Below are positions 23,484 through 32,402 of a DNA stretch of 64,000 nt, one piece after another; the stretch's first letter is position 1; the number at the start of each line of letters is the position of its first letter. Origin of the DNA: Enterococcus faecium (GTDB taxonomy: Bacteria; Bacillota; Bacilli; Lactobacillales; Enterococcaceae); contig NZ_CP118955.1 of assembly GCF_029023785.1 (NCBI RefSeq), positions 1,424,501 through 1,488,500 of the forward strand, in the 5' to 3' direction. The notes beneath the pieces were generated by a model. It made no database searches. It was not told where the DNA came from and saw only the letters and a program-made list of their open reading frames with translations. The position numbers and the translations under genes were made by a program.

Positions 23484-25842
23484 GATTTACTGCTTCTTTT
23501 GATAACCAAAAACGCTGTATTCCTTCTTCCAATTCCCCAACACTTCGTACTTCTCTTGCTGTTTGCCAATGTTGTGGGAATAAACGTCGATAAGAAAAAC
23601 TAGAAAATCGTTGATCTGCCAATACAACGATTCCTTGATCCGCCATGCCACGAATCACTCGACCACCAGCTTGCAAGACTTTGTTCATTCCAGGAAGCTG
23701 ATAAGCGTAAGCAAATCCAAGGTGTTCCTTCTCATCATAATATGATTTGATCAGTTCCTGCTCATGATTCATCTGCGGCAAACCTACACCTACGATCATA
23801 CTGCCGATCAATCGGTCCCCTCTCAAATCGATTCCTTCTGAAAAAATCCCGCCAAGTACGCAAAATCCAATCAATGTTTCAGCGGGATTTGTTTGAAATT
23901 TTGTTAAAAATCGTTCGCGTTCTTCCTCATTCATGTCCGTTTCTTGGATTAGCACATTGCTGTCGGGATATTGCTGTCTGAATGCTTCCACCGCAAGATC
24001 TAAATACTGATAAGAAGGAAAGAAAACGAAATAATTCCCGACCTTTCCATCAGCAAAAGCATGAATCGTCTCTACTAATTTTGCCAGACTGTGTTCCCTT
24101 TTTCGATAAGTCGTCTCTAGGTAATTTGCGATGAAAACTTGCTGGTTTCCTTCTGGGAAAGGACTCGGCAGTTTGTAAGTCAGACTTTTTTGTCCCCCCA
24201 GTGTTTCCTGATAATAAGAGAGTGGTGAAAAACTAGCAGAAAAAAGAATACTGCTTTTTCCTTTATCCAACGACTGCTCAAGAAACAAGCTTGGATCAAT
24301 ACAAAACTCTTTTACTATCAGATCGCGATACGTTTTTTCGACTGTTGTTTCGTAGTGATCATCATAAAATTCACTGACCTTCAAAAAATGAAGCAAATCA
24401 AAATAATAAGGAAGCAATTGTTCTTGTGATGGGTGCTCAGGAAATTCTGCCAGCCATTCTTTAATTTTTTCGCTTAATTGATAACCTGCCTTTACTAAAG
24501 ATTCAGCCGGTGCTTTTTGATGATGATAATCCCAATGATCTTCTTTTGCTATTTCTCGGATCGAATCAAATTCTTTTAATAGTTTGTTGAAACGGCGATG
24601 AAGTTTTTTGAATTCCTTTGGTATAGCTTCCTTACTTCGTTTCGTTTTTTCATAAGATAGTTCTGCCGAATACATCTCTCGGGAACGATTCACCAAATTA
24701 TGTGCTTCGTCAATCAAAAACAGATAGTCCTCGTTTTTTTCATCTTCAAAAAAACGTCTTAAATAAACAGTTGGATCAAATAAATAATTGTAATCCCCAA
24801 TGATTACGTCACACCAGATACTGACATCTAATGATAGTTCGAAAGGACAAAGTGTATGCTTTCTTGCATAAGTTTCGATGACTTCACGAGTGATCTGATT
24901 CTCATGATTCAAAAGATCCCATAAACCTTCATTAATCCGATTGTAATAACCATTGGCATATGGGCACTGATCTGGATTACAGGTCGTCTCATCTAAAAAG
25001 CAGATCTTGTCTTTCGCCGTCAAAGTGACACTTTTTACTTCAGCTCCTGTATCTTTTAATGCTGTCATAGCATCTTCAGCTACTTGTCTAGTTATTGTTT
25101 TAGCCGTTAGATAAAAGATCTTTTCTCCCTCTTCTTCCCCTACAGCTTTCAAAGCGGGGAATAACGTAGAGATTGTTTTTCCTGTTCCGGTAGGTGCTTC
25201 TACAAACAATTTCTGTTTCGTACGGATCGTTTTATAAGCAGCTACCGCTAGTTCACGCTGACCTTTCCTATACTCATCATGGGGGAATTTCAAAGCCATC
25301 AAAGAGGCATTGCGTACAGTGCGCCAGTTTTCTTGAAAAACAAGCCATTCTTTATAATCTTCAGTCAGCTTTTTAAAAAAAGTTTCTAACTGCTCTCTTG
25401 TCTGATGTTCAACCTTTCTCGTGATCACTTCTTCTGCCGTCTGGAAGTAAGTCAATTGCAGATTTATTTCTTGTAAATCATGTTCTTGACTATAGATATA
25501 GGCATACACCCTTGCTTGATGAAAGAAAAGTTCCACTTGTTCTGGTTCTAAATCTTCAAATCGTGGTTCGGAGGTTTTGATTTCATCTATATAATAAATA
25601 CCGTCTCTTTTGAAAATACCGTCTGCACGGCCTTCAACGATCAGGTGATATTCATCTAATTGAACTGTTGTTTTTAAAAAGACTTCTTTTTCATAGTTTT
25701 CTCCCGCATCTTTTTGGAGCTTGCGGTGGATTCTCGCTCCTTCTAATGCAGTATGGTTACTTTTTTTACGATTGTCGATACTTCCACGTCGCAAAATAAA
25801 TTCTACTAAGTGCCGCACAGATATTTTTGACTGTTTGATCAT
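23467..25842 (-). CDS. DinG/XPD-type Fe-S helicase with N-terminal PD-(D/E)XK nuclease-like domain
   Basis: A protein of 791 residues from the ATG at 25842 behind AGAGGTGG. Residues ~1-170 carry a Cas4/AddB-like nuclease pattern: GARIHRKLQ, IVEGRADGIF (Asp) and YYIDEIKTSEP (Glu-x-Lys). The helicase has a Walker A FVEAPTGTGKTISTLFPALK, four cysteines for a 4Fe-4S cluster (ICFLDETTCNPDQCPY and HTLCPF), a DEAH box (FLIDEAHNLVNRSR) and motif VI QAGGRVIRGMADQG. This is the XPD/DinG superfamily-2 arrangement. It is thought to act in DNA repair. It has a potential attenuator or orphan terminator 75 bp upstream. Confidence 0.9.
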   Translation of the reverse strand: MIKQSKISVRHLVEFILRRGSIDNRKKSNHTALEGARIHRKLQKDAGENYEKEVFLKTTVQLDEYHLIVEGRADGIFKRDGIYYIDEIKTSEPRFEDLEPEQVELFFHQARVYAYIYSQEHDLQEINLQLTYFQTAEEVITRKVEHQTREQLETFFKKLTEDYKEWLVFQENWRTVRNASLMALKFPHDEYRKGQRELAVAAYKTIRTKQKLFVEAPTGTGKTISTLFPALKAVGEEEGEKIFYLTAKTITRQVAEDAMTALKDTGAEVKSVTLTAKDKICFLDETTCNPDQCPYANGYYNRINEGLWDLLNHENQITREVIETYARKHTLCPFELSLDVSIWCDVIIGDYNYLFDPTVYLRRFFEDEKNEDYLFLIDEAHNLVNRSREMYSAELSYEKTKRSKEAIPKEFKKLHRRFNKLLKEFDSIREIAKEDHWDYHHQKAPAESLVKAGYQLSEKIKEWLAEFPEHPSQEQLLPYYFDLLHFLKVSEFYDDHYETTVEKTYRDLIVKEFCIDPSLFLEQSLDKGKSSILFSASFSPLSYYQETLGGQKSLTYKLPSPFPEGNQQVFIANYLETTYRKREHSLAKLVETIHAFADGKVGNYFVFFPSYQYLDLAVEAFRQQYPDSNVLIQETDMNEEERERFLTKFQTNPAETLIGFCVLGGIFSEGIDLRGDRLIGSMIVGVGLPQMNHEQELIKSYYDEKEHLGFAYAYQLPGMNKVLQAGGRVIRGMADQGIVVLADQRFSSFSYRRLFPQHWQTAREVRSVGELEEGIQRFWLSKEAVNQKNEE

Positions 25843-25914
25843 TTCCACCACCTCTTTCTCTCTAAGATTACCTGAAAAAACCTAGTTTAGCAAAAAGAGC
25901 TCTCTTTCCAAACA

Positions 25915-25943
25915 TAAAAAAACACCCTGCTGATTAGGCAGGG
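25915..25943 (-). terminator. Orphan terminator or attenuator upstream of the helicase gene
   Basis: CCCTGC (25925-25930) pairs with GCAGGG (25938-25943), and the minus strand then reads seven T. No minus-strand gene ends here. It lies about 75 bp before the helicase start, so it could end a short leader RNA or regulate readthrough. Confidence 0.5.
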
Positions 25944-26167
25944 ATATAGGATATAGAATTTGGATTTTTGGATGAATCTAATGTAACAAGGACATATTAA
26001 AATGCTATGAAAACTTACTTTCCTTCTCTTTAGAATATCCAAATACTTTTCATATAGTCTGATAATTCAGATAAGTAAAGAGAAATAAGTACCTGTTTTT
26101 GTTTCCTAGCAATGAATGCGTTATACTAATGGATGAAAGAAGTTTTGGCTATCAAGGAGGAATGCAC

Positions 26168-26794
26168 ATGCATATCGAAAGATTAAAAACAGGAATGATT
26201 GAAGAAAACTGTTATTTGGTCTACAACGAAGAAGCACTTTTGATCATTGACCCTGGAGAAGATGCGGAACGAATCAAACAAGAAATCAAAAAAACAAACC
26301 AACAGCCGGTAGCGATTTTGCTTACCCATACCCACTACGATCATATCGGTGCAGTGGAACCTTTACGCGCGTATTATCAAATCCCAGTTTATGTCAGCCC
26401 ACTAGAGCAAAAATGGCTAGGTGATCCGATTTTGAATCTTTCTGGACTCGGTAGACATGATGATATTGCTGATGTTATTGTCTCGCCTGCAGAATATGAA
26501 TTTGAAATGAAAACTTATACTTTAGGAAACATGTCTTTTCGCGTCGTCCCTACCCCAGGGCATTCTATAGGAAGCGTCAGCTTTATTTTTGATGATTTTG
26601 TCGTTTCTGGCGACGCCCTGTTTAGAGGAAGTATCGGTAGAACCGATCTGTATACAGGGAATTTAGAACAATTACTTCATAGTATTCGGACCCAGCTGTT
26701 TGTATTACCTGATGAATTTGCAGTCTATCCAGGACATGGCGATGCAACGACGATTGAACAGGAAAAAAGGACAAATCCTTTTTTCAATCGTTAA
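26168..26794 (+). CDS. Metallo-beta-lactamase-fold hydrolase (glyoxalase II-like)
   Basis: A protein of 208 residues from the ATG at 26168, 7 bases after AAGGAGG. It shows LLIIDPGEDAERI, LLTHTHYDHIGAVEP (the metal-binding HxHxDH), TPGHSIGSVSF, and DDFVVSGDALFRGSIGRTDL (metal-bridging Asp), with YPGHGDATTI near the end. This is the YcbL-like branch related to hydroxyacylglutathione hydrolase; zinc or iron is expected. Firmicutes here mostly use other thiols, so the true substrate is uncertain. It is followed 23 bp later by a histidine phosphatase gene, probably in one transcript. Confidence 0.9.
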   Translation: MHIERLKTGMIEENCYLVYNEEALLIIDPGEDAERIKQEIKKTNQQPVAILLTHTHYDHIGAVEPLRAYYQIPVYVSPLEQKWLGDPILNLSGLGRHDDIADVIVSPAEYEFEMKTYTLGNMSFRVVPTPGHSIGSVSFIFDDFVVSGDALFRGSIGRTDLYTGNLEQLLHSIRTQLFVLPDEFAVYPGHGDATTIEQEKRTNPFFNR

Positions 26795-26816
26795 AACGAC
26801 TTAGGAGGAGAATAAA

Positions 26817-27521
26817 ATGACAGAAACTACACTTTATATCGTACGACACGGAAAAACGATGTTCAATACAATTGAACGAGTACAAGGCTGGTGTGATACA
26901 CCCCTCACAAAGCAAGGACAAGAAGGCATTCATTATTTAGGTCGCGGGTTAAAAAATGTCGACTTTTCATTTGCTTATTCTAGTGACAGTGGTCGTGCGA
27001 TCGAAACTGCCCGTATTATTCTAGGAGAACATTCTAAGGGAAAAGAAATTCCTTATTTTATTGAAAAAAGGATTAGAGAATGGTGTTTCGGGTCTCTTGA
27101 AGGTGGATATGACATGGAAATGTGGGGTGTGATCCCTCGTGTATTGAATTTTAAAACATATGATGAAATGTTTACCACAGAAGTTTCTTTTGAACAAATT
27201 GCTAATGCTGTATACAACTTAGATACCGCTGGGTGGGCGGAAACTTATGAAACATTGCGAGACCGTGTATGGACAGGATTTGAAGATATCGCCCATCACT
27301 GCGAAAAAAATGGTGGTGGAAATGTTTTAGTCGTATCTCATGGTTTGACGATCGCCTTTTTGCTTAATCTGATCGATCCTAAACAGCCTGTTCGTGCTGG
27401 GCTTTTAAATGGCAGCGTAACAAAGGTCACTTATGCAAACGGTCGATTTTCTATCCACGGCATCAATGATACGTCTTATATCGATAACGGGAAAACACAT
27501 AGTCGCGACTCGTTTCTATAA
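26817..27521 (+). CDS. Histidine phosphatase-superfamily protein (phosphoglycerate mutase-like)
   Basis: A protein of 234 residues with AGGAGG before the ATG. The catalytic YIVRHGKTMFNTIERVQGW is at residue ~8 (His of RHG), YSSDSGRAIETARI follows with the second arginine, and VVSHGLTIAFLL has the second histidine. Length and motifs fit cofactor-dependent phosphoglycerate mutase-like phosphatases, not glycolytic mutase itself. Substrate unknown. A terminator follows. Confidence 0.9.
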   Translation: MTETTLYIVRHGKTMFNTIERVQGWCDTPLTKQGQEGIHYLGRGLKNVDFSFAYSSDSGRAIETARIILGEHSKGKEIPYFIEKRIREWCFGSLEGGYDMEMWGVIPRVLNFKTYDEMFTTEVSFEQIANAVYNLDTAGWAETYETLRDRVWTGFEDIAHHCEKNGGGNVLVVSHGLTIAFLLNLIDPKQPVRAGLLNGSVTKVTYANGRFSIHGINDTSYIDNGKTHSRDSFL

Positions 27522-27557
27522 TGGGGATATTTTAATTTTTACCAGAGAATCATAAAA

Positions 27558-27592
27558 GGCAAAGTCTGAACGAGGGCTTTGTCTTCTTTTTT
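27558..27592 (+). terminator. Terminator
   Basis: GGCAAAGTC pairs with GGCTTTGTC (with G-T pairs), followed by TTCTTTTTTCT. Confidence 0.65.
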
Positions 27593-27649
27593 CTCTTCGT
27601 GTACTTATCTGCTTTATTTCTCAAGTTTTTCTTAATATTAAAAAACAGA

Positions 27650-27678
27650 TTGGGTTTCTCAAAAAATAACGGTATACT
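27650..27678 (+). promoter_or_regulatory. Promoter of uppP
   Basis: TTGGGT (27650-27655) and TATACT (27673-27678) are separated by exactly 17 bp, 35 bp before the ATG. Confidence 0.6.
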
Positions 27679-27712
27679 ATAAGATGTATCTTAATTGGGA
27701 AGGAAGGAATTT

Positions 27713-28546
27713 ATGTTTTTTGCAAATATTATCAAAGCAGTGATTCTCGGTATTATTGAAGGAATAACGGAATGGCTGCCCATCAGTAGTACTGGTCATT
27801 TGATCCTAGCAGATGAATTCATCAAACTGGATGCCAGTTCACAATTTATGTCGATGTTCAATGTCGTTATCCAATTAGGGGCGATCTTGGCTGTCGTCGT
27901 TCTTTATTTTCACAAGTTAAACCCATTTTCTCCAAGTAAATCAACGGTAGAAAAAAAAGATACGTGGACACTTTGGTTTAAAGTGATCGTTGCTTGCATA
28001 CCAGCCATCATCATTGGTTTGCCTTTGGATGATTGGTTAGAAGCAAATTTCCACAAGTTCTTACCAGTTGCCATTGTTTTGATCGTTTACGGTATTGCCT
28101 TTATTATTGTCGAAAAACGCAACAAAAACAAAACACCTCGTTGGACTTCTCTGAATGACTTTACGTACCAAGCAGCTCTTCTTGTTGGGTTATTCCAAGT
28201 CTTGGCACTTGTTCCCGGAACATCCCGTTCTGGCGCAACGATCCTAGGAGCTATCTTGATTGGTGCTTCGCGTTTTGTCGCTACAGAGTTTTCATTTTTC
28301 TTAGGGATTCCTGTCATGTTTGGCGCAAGCGGCTTGAAGATCGTCAAATATTTAGCTGAAGGGAATTCATTCAAAATGGAAGAAACTGTTGTTCTTCTTG
28401 TAGGAACATTCGTATCTTTTGTGGTTTCCGTCTTAGCTATCAAATTCTTACTAAGCTATTTGAAGAAAAACGACTTTACCGCTTTTGGCTGGTATCGTAT
28501 TATCCTTGGTATCATTTTGATTGGTTATTGGTTTATTGCAATGTAG
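27713..28546 (+). CDS. uppP: Undecaprenyl-diphosphatase
   Basis: A protein of 277 residues from the ATG at 27713 with GGAAGGAA upstream. The two active-site regions are [14 protein letters not shown] (residues 16-29) and [12 protein letters not shown], facing the outer side of the membrane among about seven or eight helices. The enzyme dephosphorylates undecaprenyl pyrophosphate, recycling the lipid carrier of peptidoglycan synthesis, and extra copies give bacitracin tolerance. Monocistronic, with its own promoter and terminator. Confidence 0.97.
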   Translation: MFFANIIKAVILGIIEGITEWLPISSTGHLILADEFIKLDASSQFMSMFNVVIQLGAILAVVVLYFHKLNPFSPSKSTVEKKDTWTLWFKVIVACIPAIIIGLPLDDWLEANFHKFLPVAIVLIVYGIAFIIVEKRNKNKTPRWTSLNDFTYQAALLVGLFQVLALVPGTSRSGATILGAILIGASRFVATEFSFFLGIPVMFGASGLKIVKYLAEGNSFKMEETVVLLVGTFVSFVVSVLAIKFLLSYLKKNDFTAFGWYRIILGIILIGYWFIAM

Positions 28547-28592
28547 AAAAAACCAGAACACTTCTCTTATTTGAGAAATGTTCTGGTTTTTT
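28547..28592 (+). terminator. Terminator of uppP
   Basis: AAAAAACCAGAACA pairs with TGTTCTGGTTTTTT directly after the stop. Confidence 0.9.
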
Positions 28593-28603
28593 ATTTTCTT
28601 TAA

Positions 28604-28618
28604 TAATAATTATTATAA
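28604..28618 (+). promoter_or_regulatory. PerR-box-like operator
   Basis: TAATAATTATTATAA matches the published Bacillus PerR box TTATAATNATTATAA at 13 of 14 defined positions. It lies 125 bp before the metal ATPase gene, and PerR controls the related Fe(II)-efflux ATPases of Bacillus and Listeria. The region is AT-rich, so a chance match cannot be excluded. Confidence 0.55.
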
Positions 28619-28651
28619 ATAATAAAAACAACATCAAGCTTAATCACCAAA

Positions 28652-28666
28652 TGATAACCATTATCG
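28652..28666 (+). promoter_or_regulatory. Fur-box-like operator
   Basis: TGATAACCATTATCG matches the 7-1-7 Fur consensus TGATAATNATTATCA at 12 of 14 defined positions, 77 bp before the ATPase start. It could instead bind Zur or a second PerR dimer. Confidence 0.5.
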
Positions 28667-28742
28667 TTCTCATTTAGCTGTTATTATTATCAATTACATT
28701 TTTATTATGCTATCCTTGTTTTGACAAGGAGGTCTAATAACG

Positions 28743-30671
28743 ATGACTAATCAGAAAAAAGCTTTTGCAGCAACAATCGGCTGCCTTTTATTTATGATCT
28801 TCGGTTTTATCTTCGACCGATTCTCTCTTACCATCACCCCACTTTTTTATATCAGTGCCATTATCATCGGTGGATATAAACAAACATCGGAAGGCTTGAA
28901 AGAATTGTGGAATGATCGGACACTGAATGTGGATTTATTGATGGCTTTAGCTGCTATTGGTGCCTGTTTGATCGGTAATTACTTTGAAGGAGCAATGTTG
29001 ACATTCATCTTTTGTTTAAGCGGTGCATTAGAGGAATACACAACTAATAAAAGTCAAAAAGAAATTACTGCTTTGATGAATCTTCAACCACAAAAAGCCC
29101 AATTATTAAAAGAAAATGGACAAATGCAAGAAGTAGATGTTTCTCAACTAAAGGTGGATAACTTGGTATTTGTCGCTAAAGGAGCAGCTGTTCCGATAGA
29201 TGGCTTTTTAGAAAGCACACAGGCAACGATCGATGAGTCTGCATTAAGCGGTGAATCTGTGCCTGTAGAAAAATATTTAGGCGATGAGATGTATGCAGGA
29301 ACGCTGAATCAAGGAAATCCCATCACGATTCGAGTAACAAAAACGAGTTCCGAAACTGTCTTTGCTAAGATTATCCAATTAGTAGAAGAAGCGCAGAATA
29401 CGCCAACTCAAACAGCTTCATTTATCGAACGAATCGAAAATAATTATGTAAAATTGATTTTGCTTGCTGTTCCTCTAATGATCCTTCTCCCCCACTTTTT
29501 CCTAGGTTGGAGTTGGGATGAAAGCTTTTATCGAGGAATGGTATTATTAGTTGTGGCTTCTCCTTGTGCGCTTGTCGCATCTGCTACACCAGCTTCTCTA
29601 GCTGCTCTTTCAAATTCTGCAAAAAATGGGATTTTAATCAAAGGCGGTATCCATTTAGAAAAGCTTTCTGAATTAAAAGCGATTGCCTTTGATAAAACAG
29701 GAACGCTCACTAAAGGAAAACCAGTTGTAACTGACAGCTTTTTCTTTGATGAAAAGGATTTGGCACAACAACTTCTTGTTGCTATGGAACAAAAAACGAC
29801 GCATCCACTTGCTCATGCGATTTTGCAATATTTCGATTGCACAATACCTGAAGAAATCCAATACTTACCAATAGAAGAAATTACTGGTTTTGGATTACAA
29901 ACTACCTATTTAGGTGCGCAATGGAAAGTTGGCAAGCACGCATATGATCCTGAGACGATGATAATCAGCAAAGAGATTGCGGAAATGATCGAACGTTTGG
30001 AAAATCAAGGCAAAACCGTGATTTATCTTTCTAAAGATCAGCAGTTAATTGCTGTTTTAGGTCTGCTAGATATTCCAAAAGCAAATACCCAACAAGTAAT
30101 TTCCTACTTTAAATCCCAAAACATCCATACAAGTATGATAACCGGCGACCATTCTGGCACAGCAAAGGCCATTGCTGAACAAGTAGGGATTGAACATTAC
30201 TATGCAAGCTGTACTCCGGAAGAAAAAACACAACTAGTCAAAAAAGAGAATGAACTTTACCAAGTAAATGCGATGGTTGGTGATGGAGTCAATGATGCGC
30301 CTGCTTTAGCAGCCGCTTCTTTAGGTGTCGCTATGGGGCAAGGGACAGATGCCGCTATGGATATCGCAGACATCGTCTTAATGAAAAGCGACTTAAATAA
30401 ATTTGTCTACAGTCATCGGCTATCTTTAAAAATGCGGCGGATCATCAAACAAAATATTATTTTTTCGATTCTTGTTATTCTCTTGTTGATTGCTTCTAAC
30501 TTCCTGCAATTTTTAAATCTACCTCTTGGAGTTGTAGGACACGAAGGAAGCACAATATTGGTTATTCTGAATGGCTTGCGTTTACTAAGACCTTTACCTG
30601 ATCTTTCTGATTCTTCAAAAAAATGTAAGTCTTGTCCACTATACAAAGCGCGGCTGTCTTCTGTCAAATAA
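28743..30671 (+). CDS. P1B-4-type metal-transporting ATPase, probably Fe(II) efflux (PfeT/FrvA/ZosA-like)
   Basis: A protein of 642 residues with AAGGAGG before the ATG. It has a TGES-like SGESVPVEK loop, the membrane motif SPCALVASATPASL (SPC near residue 273), the phosphorylated DKTGTLTKG (Asp 317), THPLAHAI, and GDGVNDAPALA. The HEGST motif in the last helices (His 600) with SPC and few membrane segments defines P1B-4 pumps. No N-terminal heavy-metal domain is present. Such pumps export Fe(II), Zn or Co. The PerR- and Fur-like boxes favour iron. The last residues (SSKKCKSCPLY) hold a CKSC pair. Confidence 0.88.
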   Translation: MTNQKKAFAATIGCLLFMIFGFIFDRFSLTITPLFYISAIIIGGYKQTSEGLKELWNDRTLNVDLLMALAAIGACLIGNYFEGAMLTFIFCLSGALEEYTTNKSQKEITALMNLQPQKAQLLKENGQMQEVDVSQLKVDNLVFVAKGAAVPIDGFLESTQATIDESALSGESVPVEKYLGDEMYAGTLNQGNPITIRVTKTSSETVFAKIIQLVEEAQNTPTQTASFIERIENNYVKLILLAVPLMILLPHFFLGWSWDESFYRGMVLLVVASPCALVASATPASLAALSNSAKNGILIKGGIHLEKLSELKAIAFDKTGTLTKGKPVVTDSFFFDEKDLAQQLLVAMEQKTTHPLAHAILQYFDCTIPEEIQYLPIEEITGFGLQTTYLGAQWKVGKHAYDPETMIISKEIAEMIERLENQGKTVIYLSKDQQLIAVLGLLDIPKANTQQVISYFKSQNIHTSMITGDHSGTAKAIAEQVGIEHYYASCTPEEKTQLVKKENELYQVNAMVGDGVNDAPALAAASLGVAMGQGTDAAMDIADIVLMKSDLNKFVYSHRLSLKMRRIIKQNIIFSILVILLLIASNFLQFLNLPLGVVGHEGSTILVILNGLRLLRPLPDLSDSSKKCKSCPLYKARLSSVK

Positions 30672-30808
30672 GCAAAGTGTTTTTTTATGATTTTGTTTAT
30701 TTTATGAAAAAAACAGCTTATGAATAGGTCTTGAAGGATGAATTCCTACTTTTGCAACTTTCTAAAAACATGTTATGATTGTTTCGAAGAAAGTGAGGAA
30801 TATATTTC

Positions 30809-31264
30809 ATGGAAAGTTGGCTTTTTTTAGGAATTATTTTACTTGTAGCAATTTTAGCTAAGAATCAAAGTCTGATGATAGCGGCAGCTTTTGTTTTGAT
30901 TATGAAGCTCATACCAGCCTCCCGTTCCTTTTTCCCTTTGCTTCAAGGCAAAGGAATCAATATTGGGGTGACGATCATCACAGCGGCTATTCTAATCCCT
31001 ATCGCAACAGGAGAAATCGGTCTACGTGATCTATTAGAAGCCTTTAAATCCCCTATTGGCTGGGTAGCTGTTTTTTGCGGTGGGCTAGTGGCTGTCTTAT
31101 CTTCCAAGGGTGTAGGATTGATTGCTTCTGATCCACAAATCACTGTTGCACTTGTTTTCGGCACGATTTTAGGTGTTGTCTTCTTAAGAGGAATCGCCGC
31201 CGGACCGGTCATTGCTTCTGGTATCACTTACTGTATCTTACAAGTATTTGCTTTAGGAAAATAG
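30809..31264 (+). CDS. DUF441-family membrane protein (YeaL-like)
   Basis: A protein of 151 residues, the usual family length. It is almost wholly hydrophobic, with four membrane segments and the conserved [38 protein letters not shown] and LFKG-like loops. The family is widespread and functionally uncharacterised. AGTGAGGA precedes the ATG. No terminator is obvious between it and the 42-residue gene. Confidence 0.9.
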   Translation: MESWLFLGIILLVAILAKNQSLMIAAAFVLIMKLIPASRSFFPLLQGKGINIGVTIITAAILIPIATGEIGLRDLLEAFKSPIGWVAVFCGGLVAVLSSKGVGLIASDPQITVALVFGTILGVVFLRGIAAGPVIASGITYCILQVFALGK

Positions 31265-31343
31265 AACAAATTTTGTCTATTTTAGGAGATTCTTAACACC
31301 CCCAATTTACTGATCCGTGATATACTGACAACGAGGTGATACA

Positions 31344-31472
31344 ATGTTCGAAAAATTAAAGTATTTCATAGGAACAATCGGCTGGTTTCTTCTAGCGGTA
31401 CTTTTGATTCTGGGCTTAGCTTATCTATTATTTCCTGATTTGATACAAAATGTGTTTGATACTGCTTTTTGA
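31344..31472 (+). CDS. Small single-pass membrane protein, 42 residues
   Basis: ATG at 31344 follows CGAGGTG by 5 bases. The product begins MFEKLKYFIGTIGW and has one strong hydrophobic segment (residues ~9-30: FLLAVLLILGLAYLLF), then an acidic amphipathic end. TATACT (31321-31326) lies upstream and a terminator downstream. It is too short for most ORF lists. Function unknown; small proteins of this type often bind membrane complexes. Confidence 0.55.
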   Translation: MFEKLKYFIGTIGWFLLAVLLILGLAYLLFPDLIQNVFDTAF

Positions 31473-31499
31473 TTGACCTATTAAAACGATATAGGGGAT

Positions 31500-31525
31500 G
31501 CTCCTGCGATGCAGGGGCTTTTTTT
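31500..31525 (+). terminator. Terminator
   Basis: GCTCCTGC (31500-31507) pairs with GCAGGGGC (31511-31518), then seven T. It lies 27 bp beyond the small membrane protein gene. Confidence 0.8.
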
Positions 31526-31733
31526 AATCAATGTTTTGTAATAATTTAGGCCATGCCAATGAGACTTCCTATAGAATTCGATGCTCTTTTTTCTTTTTGG
31601 CTCTTCTGCTCTTTTTTGTTATACTAGATTACAGTGGACAAAAGAAAGAATGATCGCATCCACTTCAACGAATATCAAAATGGAAGAATTAGTGCCTGTT
31701 TTCAGGTTACTTTGAAAAGAAAGGAAGACGCTT

Positions 31734-32003
31734 GTGGAAACTTTTGAAGGTCTTTTAATTGATACGTACGTTTTACAAGAACAGCCAATGATGCTGACTG
31801 GGATCAACTTGCAGCTTGAGGACCGTGTGATCAATGGCCTGCTTAAAGATCGCTATTTGGCAAAATATATCTTACGTTTGCCCCTAAATAAATATGTGCT
31901 GGAAGTAAGTGGCAAATGGAACCGTCGGAACCAGTTGGTCATAAAAAAAATGTTGATAAAAAATATCGATGAATACATTAAAATAATCGGTACACCAGAA
32001 TAG
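31734..32003 (+). CDS. Hypothetical protein
   Basis: A protein of 89 residues starting with GTG, 7 bases after AAAGGAA. It alternates beta-type and charged stretches: FEGLLIDTYVLQEQPMMLTG, RYLAKYILRLPLNKYVLEVS. It has no membrane segment or known motif. The opposite-strand frame at 31619-31834 is its shadow. Nothing is seen in the 200 bp before it. Confidence 0.5.
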   Translation: METFEGLLIDTYVLQEQPMMLTGINLQLEDRVINGLLKDRYLAKYILRLPLNKYVLEVSGKWNRRNQLVIKKMLIKNIDEYIKIIGTPE

Positions 32004-32135
32004 CCTTTACTGATCAAAGGATACTGGTTATAAAATAACTGCAGTTTCTTAATAGAAAAACAAAGAACAACAGGGAATCGTATCCCTTTTCAAAAAAAAC
32101 TTTGCAAACGGTTCTCTTTGTTATATAATAACTTA

Positions 32136-32228
32136 GTACCAAACATTCCCATTCAAACTTTGTTTAAATAGATAAATAAAAATCTAGTTTGGTTTGACGC
32201 TATTGCCTCCCACAATAGCGTCTTTTTG
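32136..32228 (+). ncRNA. Candidate small RNA with CCTCC-loop terminator
   Basis: A promoter TTGCAA (32102-32107), 16 bp, TATAAT (32124-32129) is followed about 70 bp later by an intrinsic terminator: GACGCTATTG (32196-32205) and CAATAGCGTC (32213-32222), perfect 10-bp arms, then TTTTTG. The predicted ~90-nt transcript has no ATG. The loop reads CCTCCCA, and a second TCCC lies in CATTCCCATTC. C-rich single-stranded motifs like these pair with Shine-Dalgarno sequences in staphylococcal sRNAs such as RsaE. It is an inference from layout only. Confidence 0.55.
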
Positions 32229-32313
32229 ATTTTTTTCAGCTTGTACTATCCGTTTTTACTGAAAAAAAATCCTAATAAAAGACTGTTAAGGAAAAAAACT
32301 TGTCATGTTCATA

Positions 32314-32342
32314 TTGCAAAGCACGCTGCCTTTAGGTATAAT
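32314..32342 (+). promoter_or_regulatory. Promoter of rpsT
   Basis: TTGCAA (32314-32319) and TATAAT (32337-32342) are separated by 17 bp, giving a leader of about 55 nt. Confidence 0.75.
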
Positions 32343-32402
32343 AATGAATGTTGAATTATGCGGTAACACGCGTAAGAACTTAAGTTATCGGAGGTGAAAC
32401 TA

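Noticed and set aside
31619..31834. Minus-strand frame opposite the 31734-32003 gene
   Set aside because: No ribosome-binding site and no protein-like pattern; it is a shadow of the plus-strand gene.
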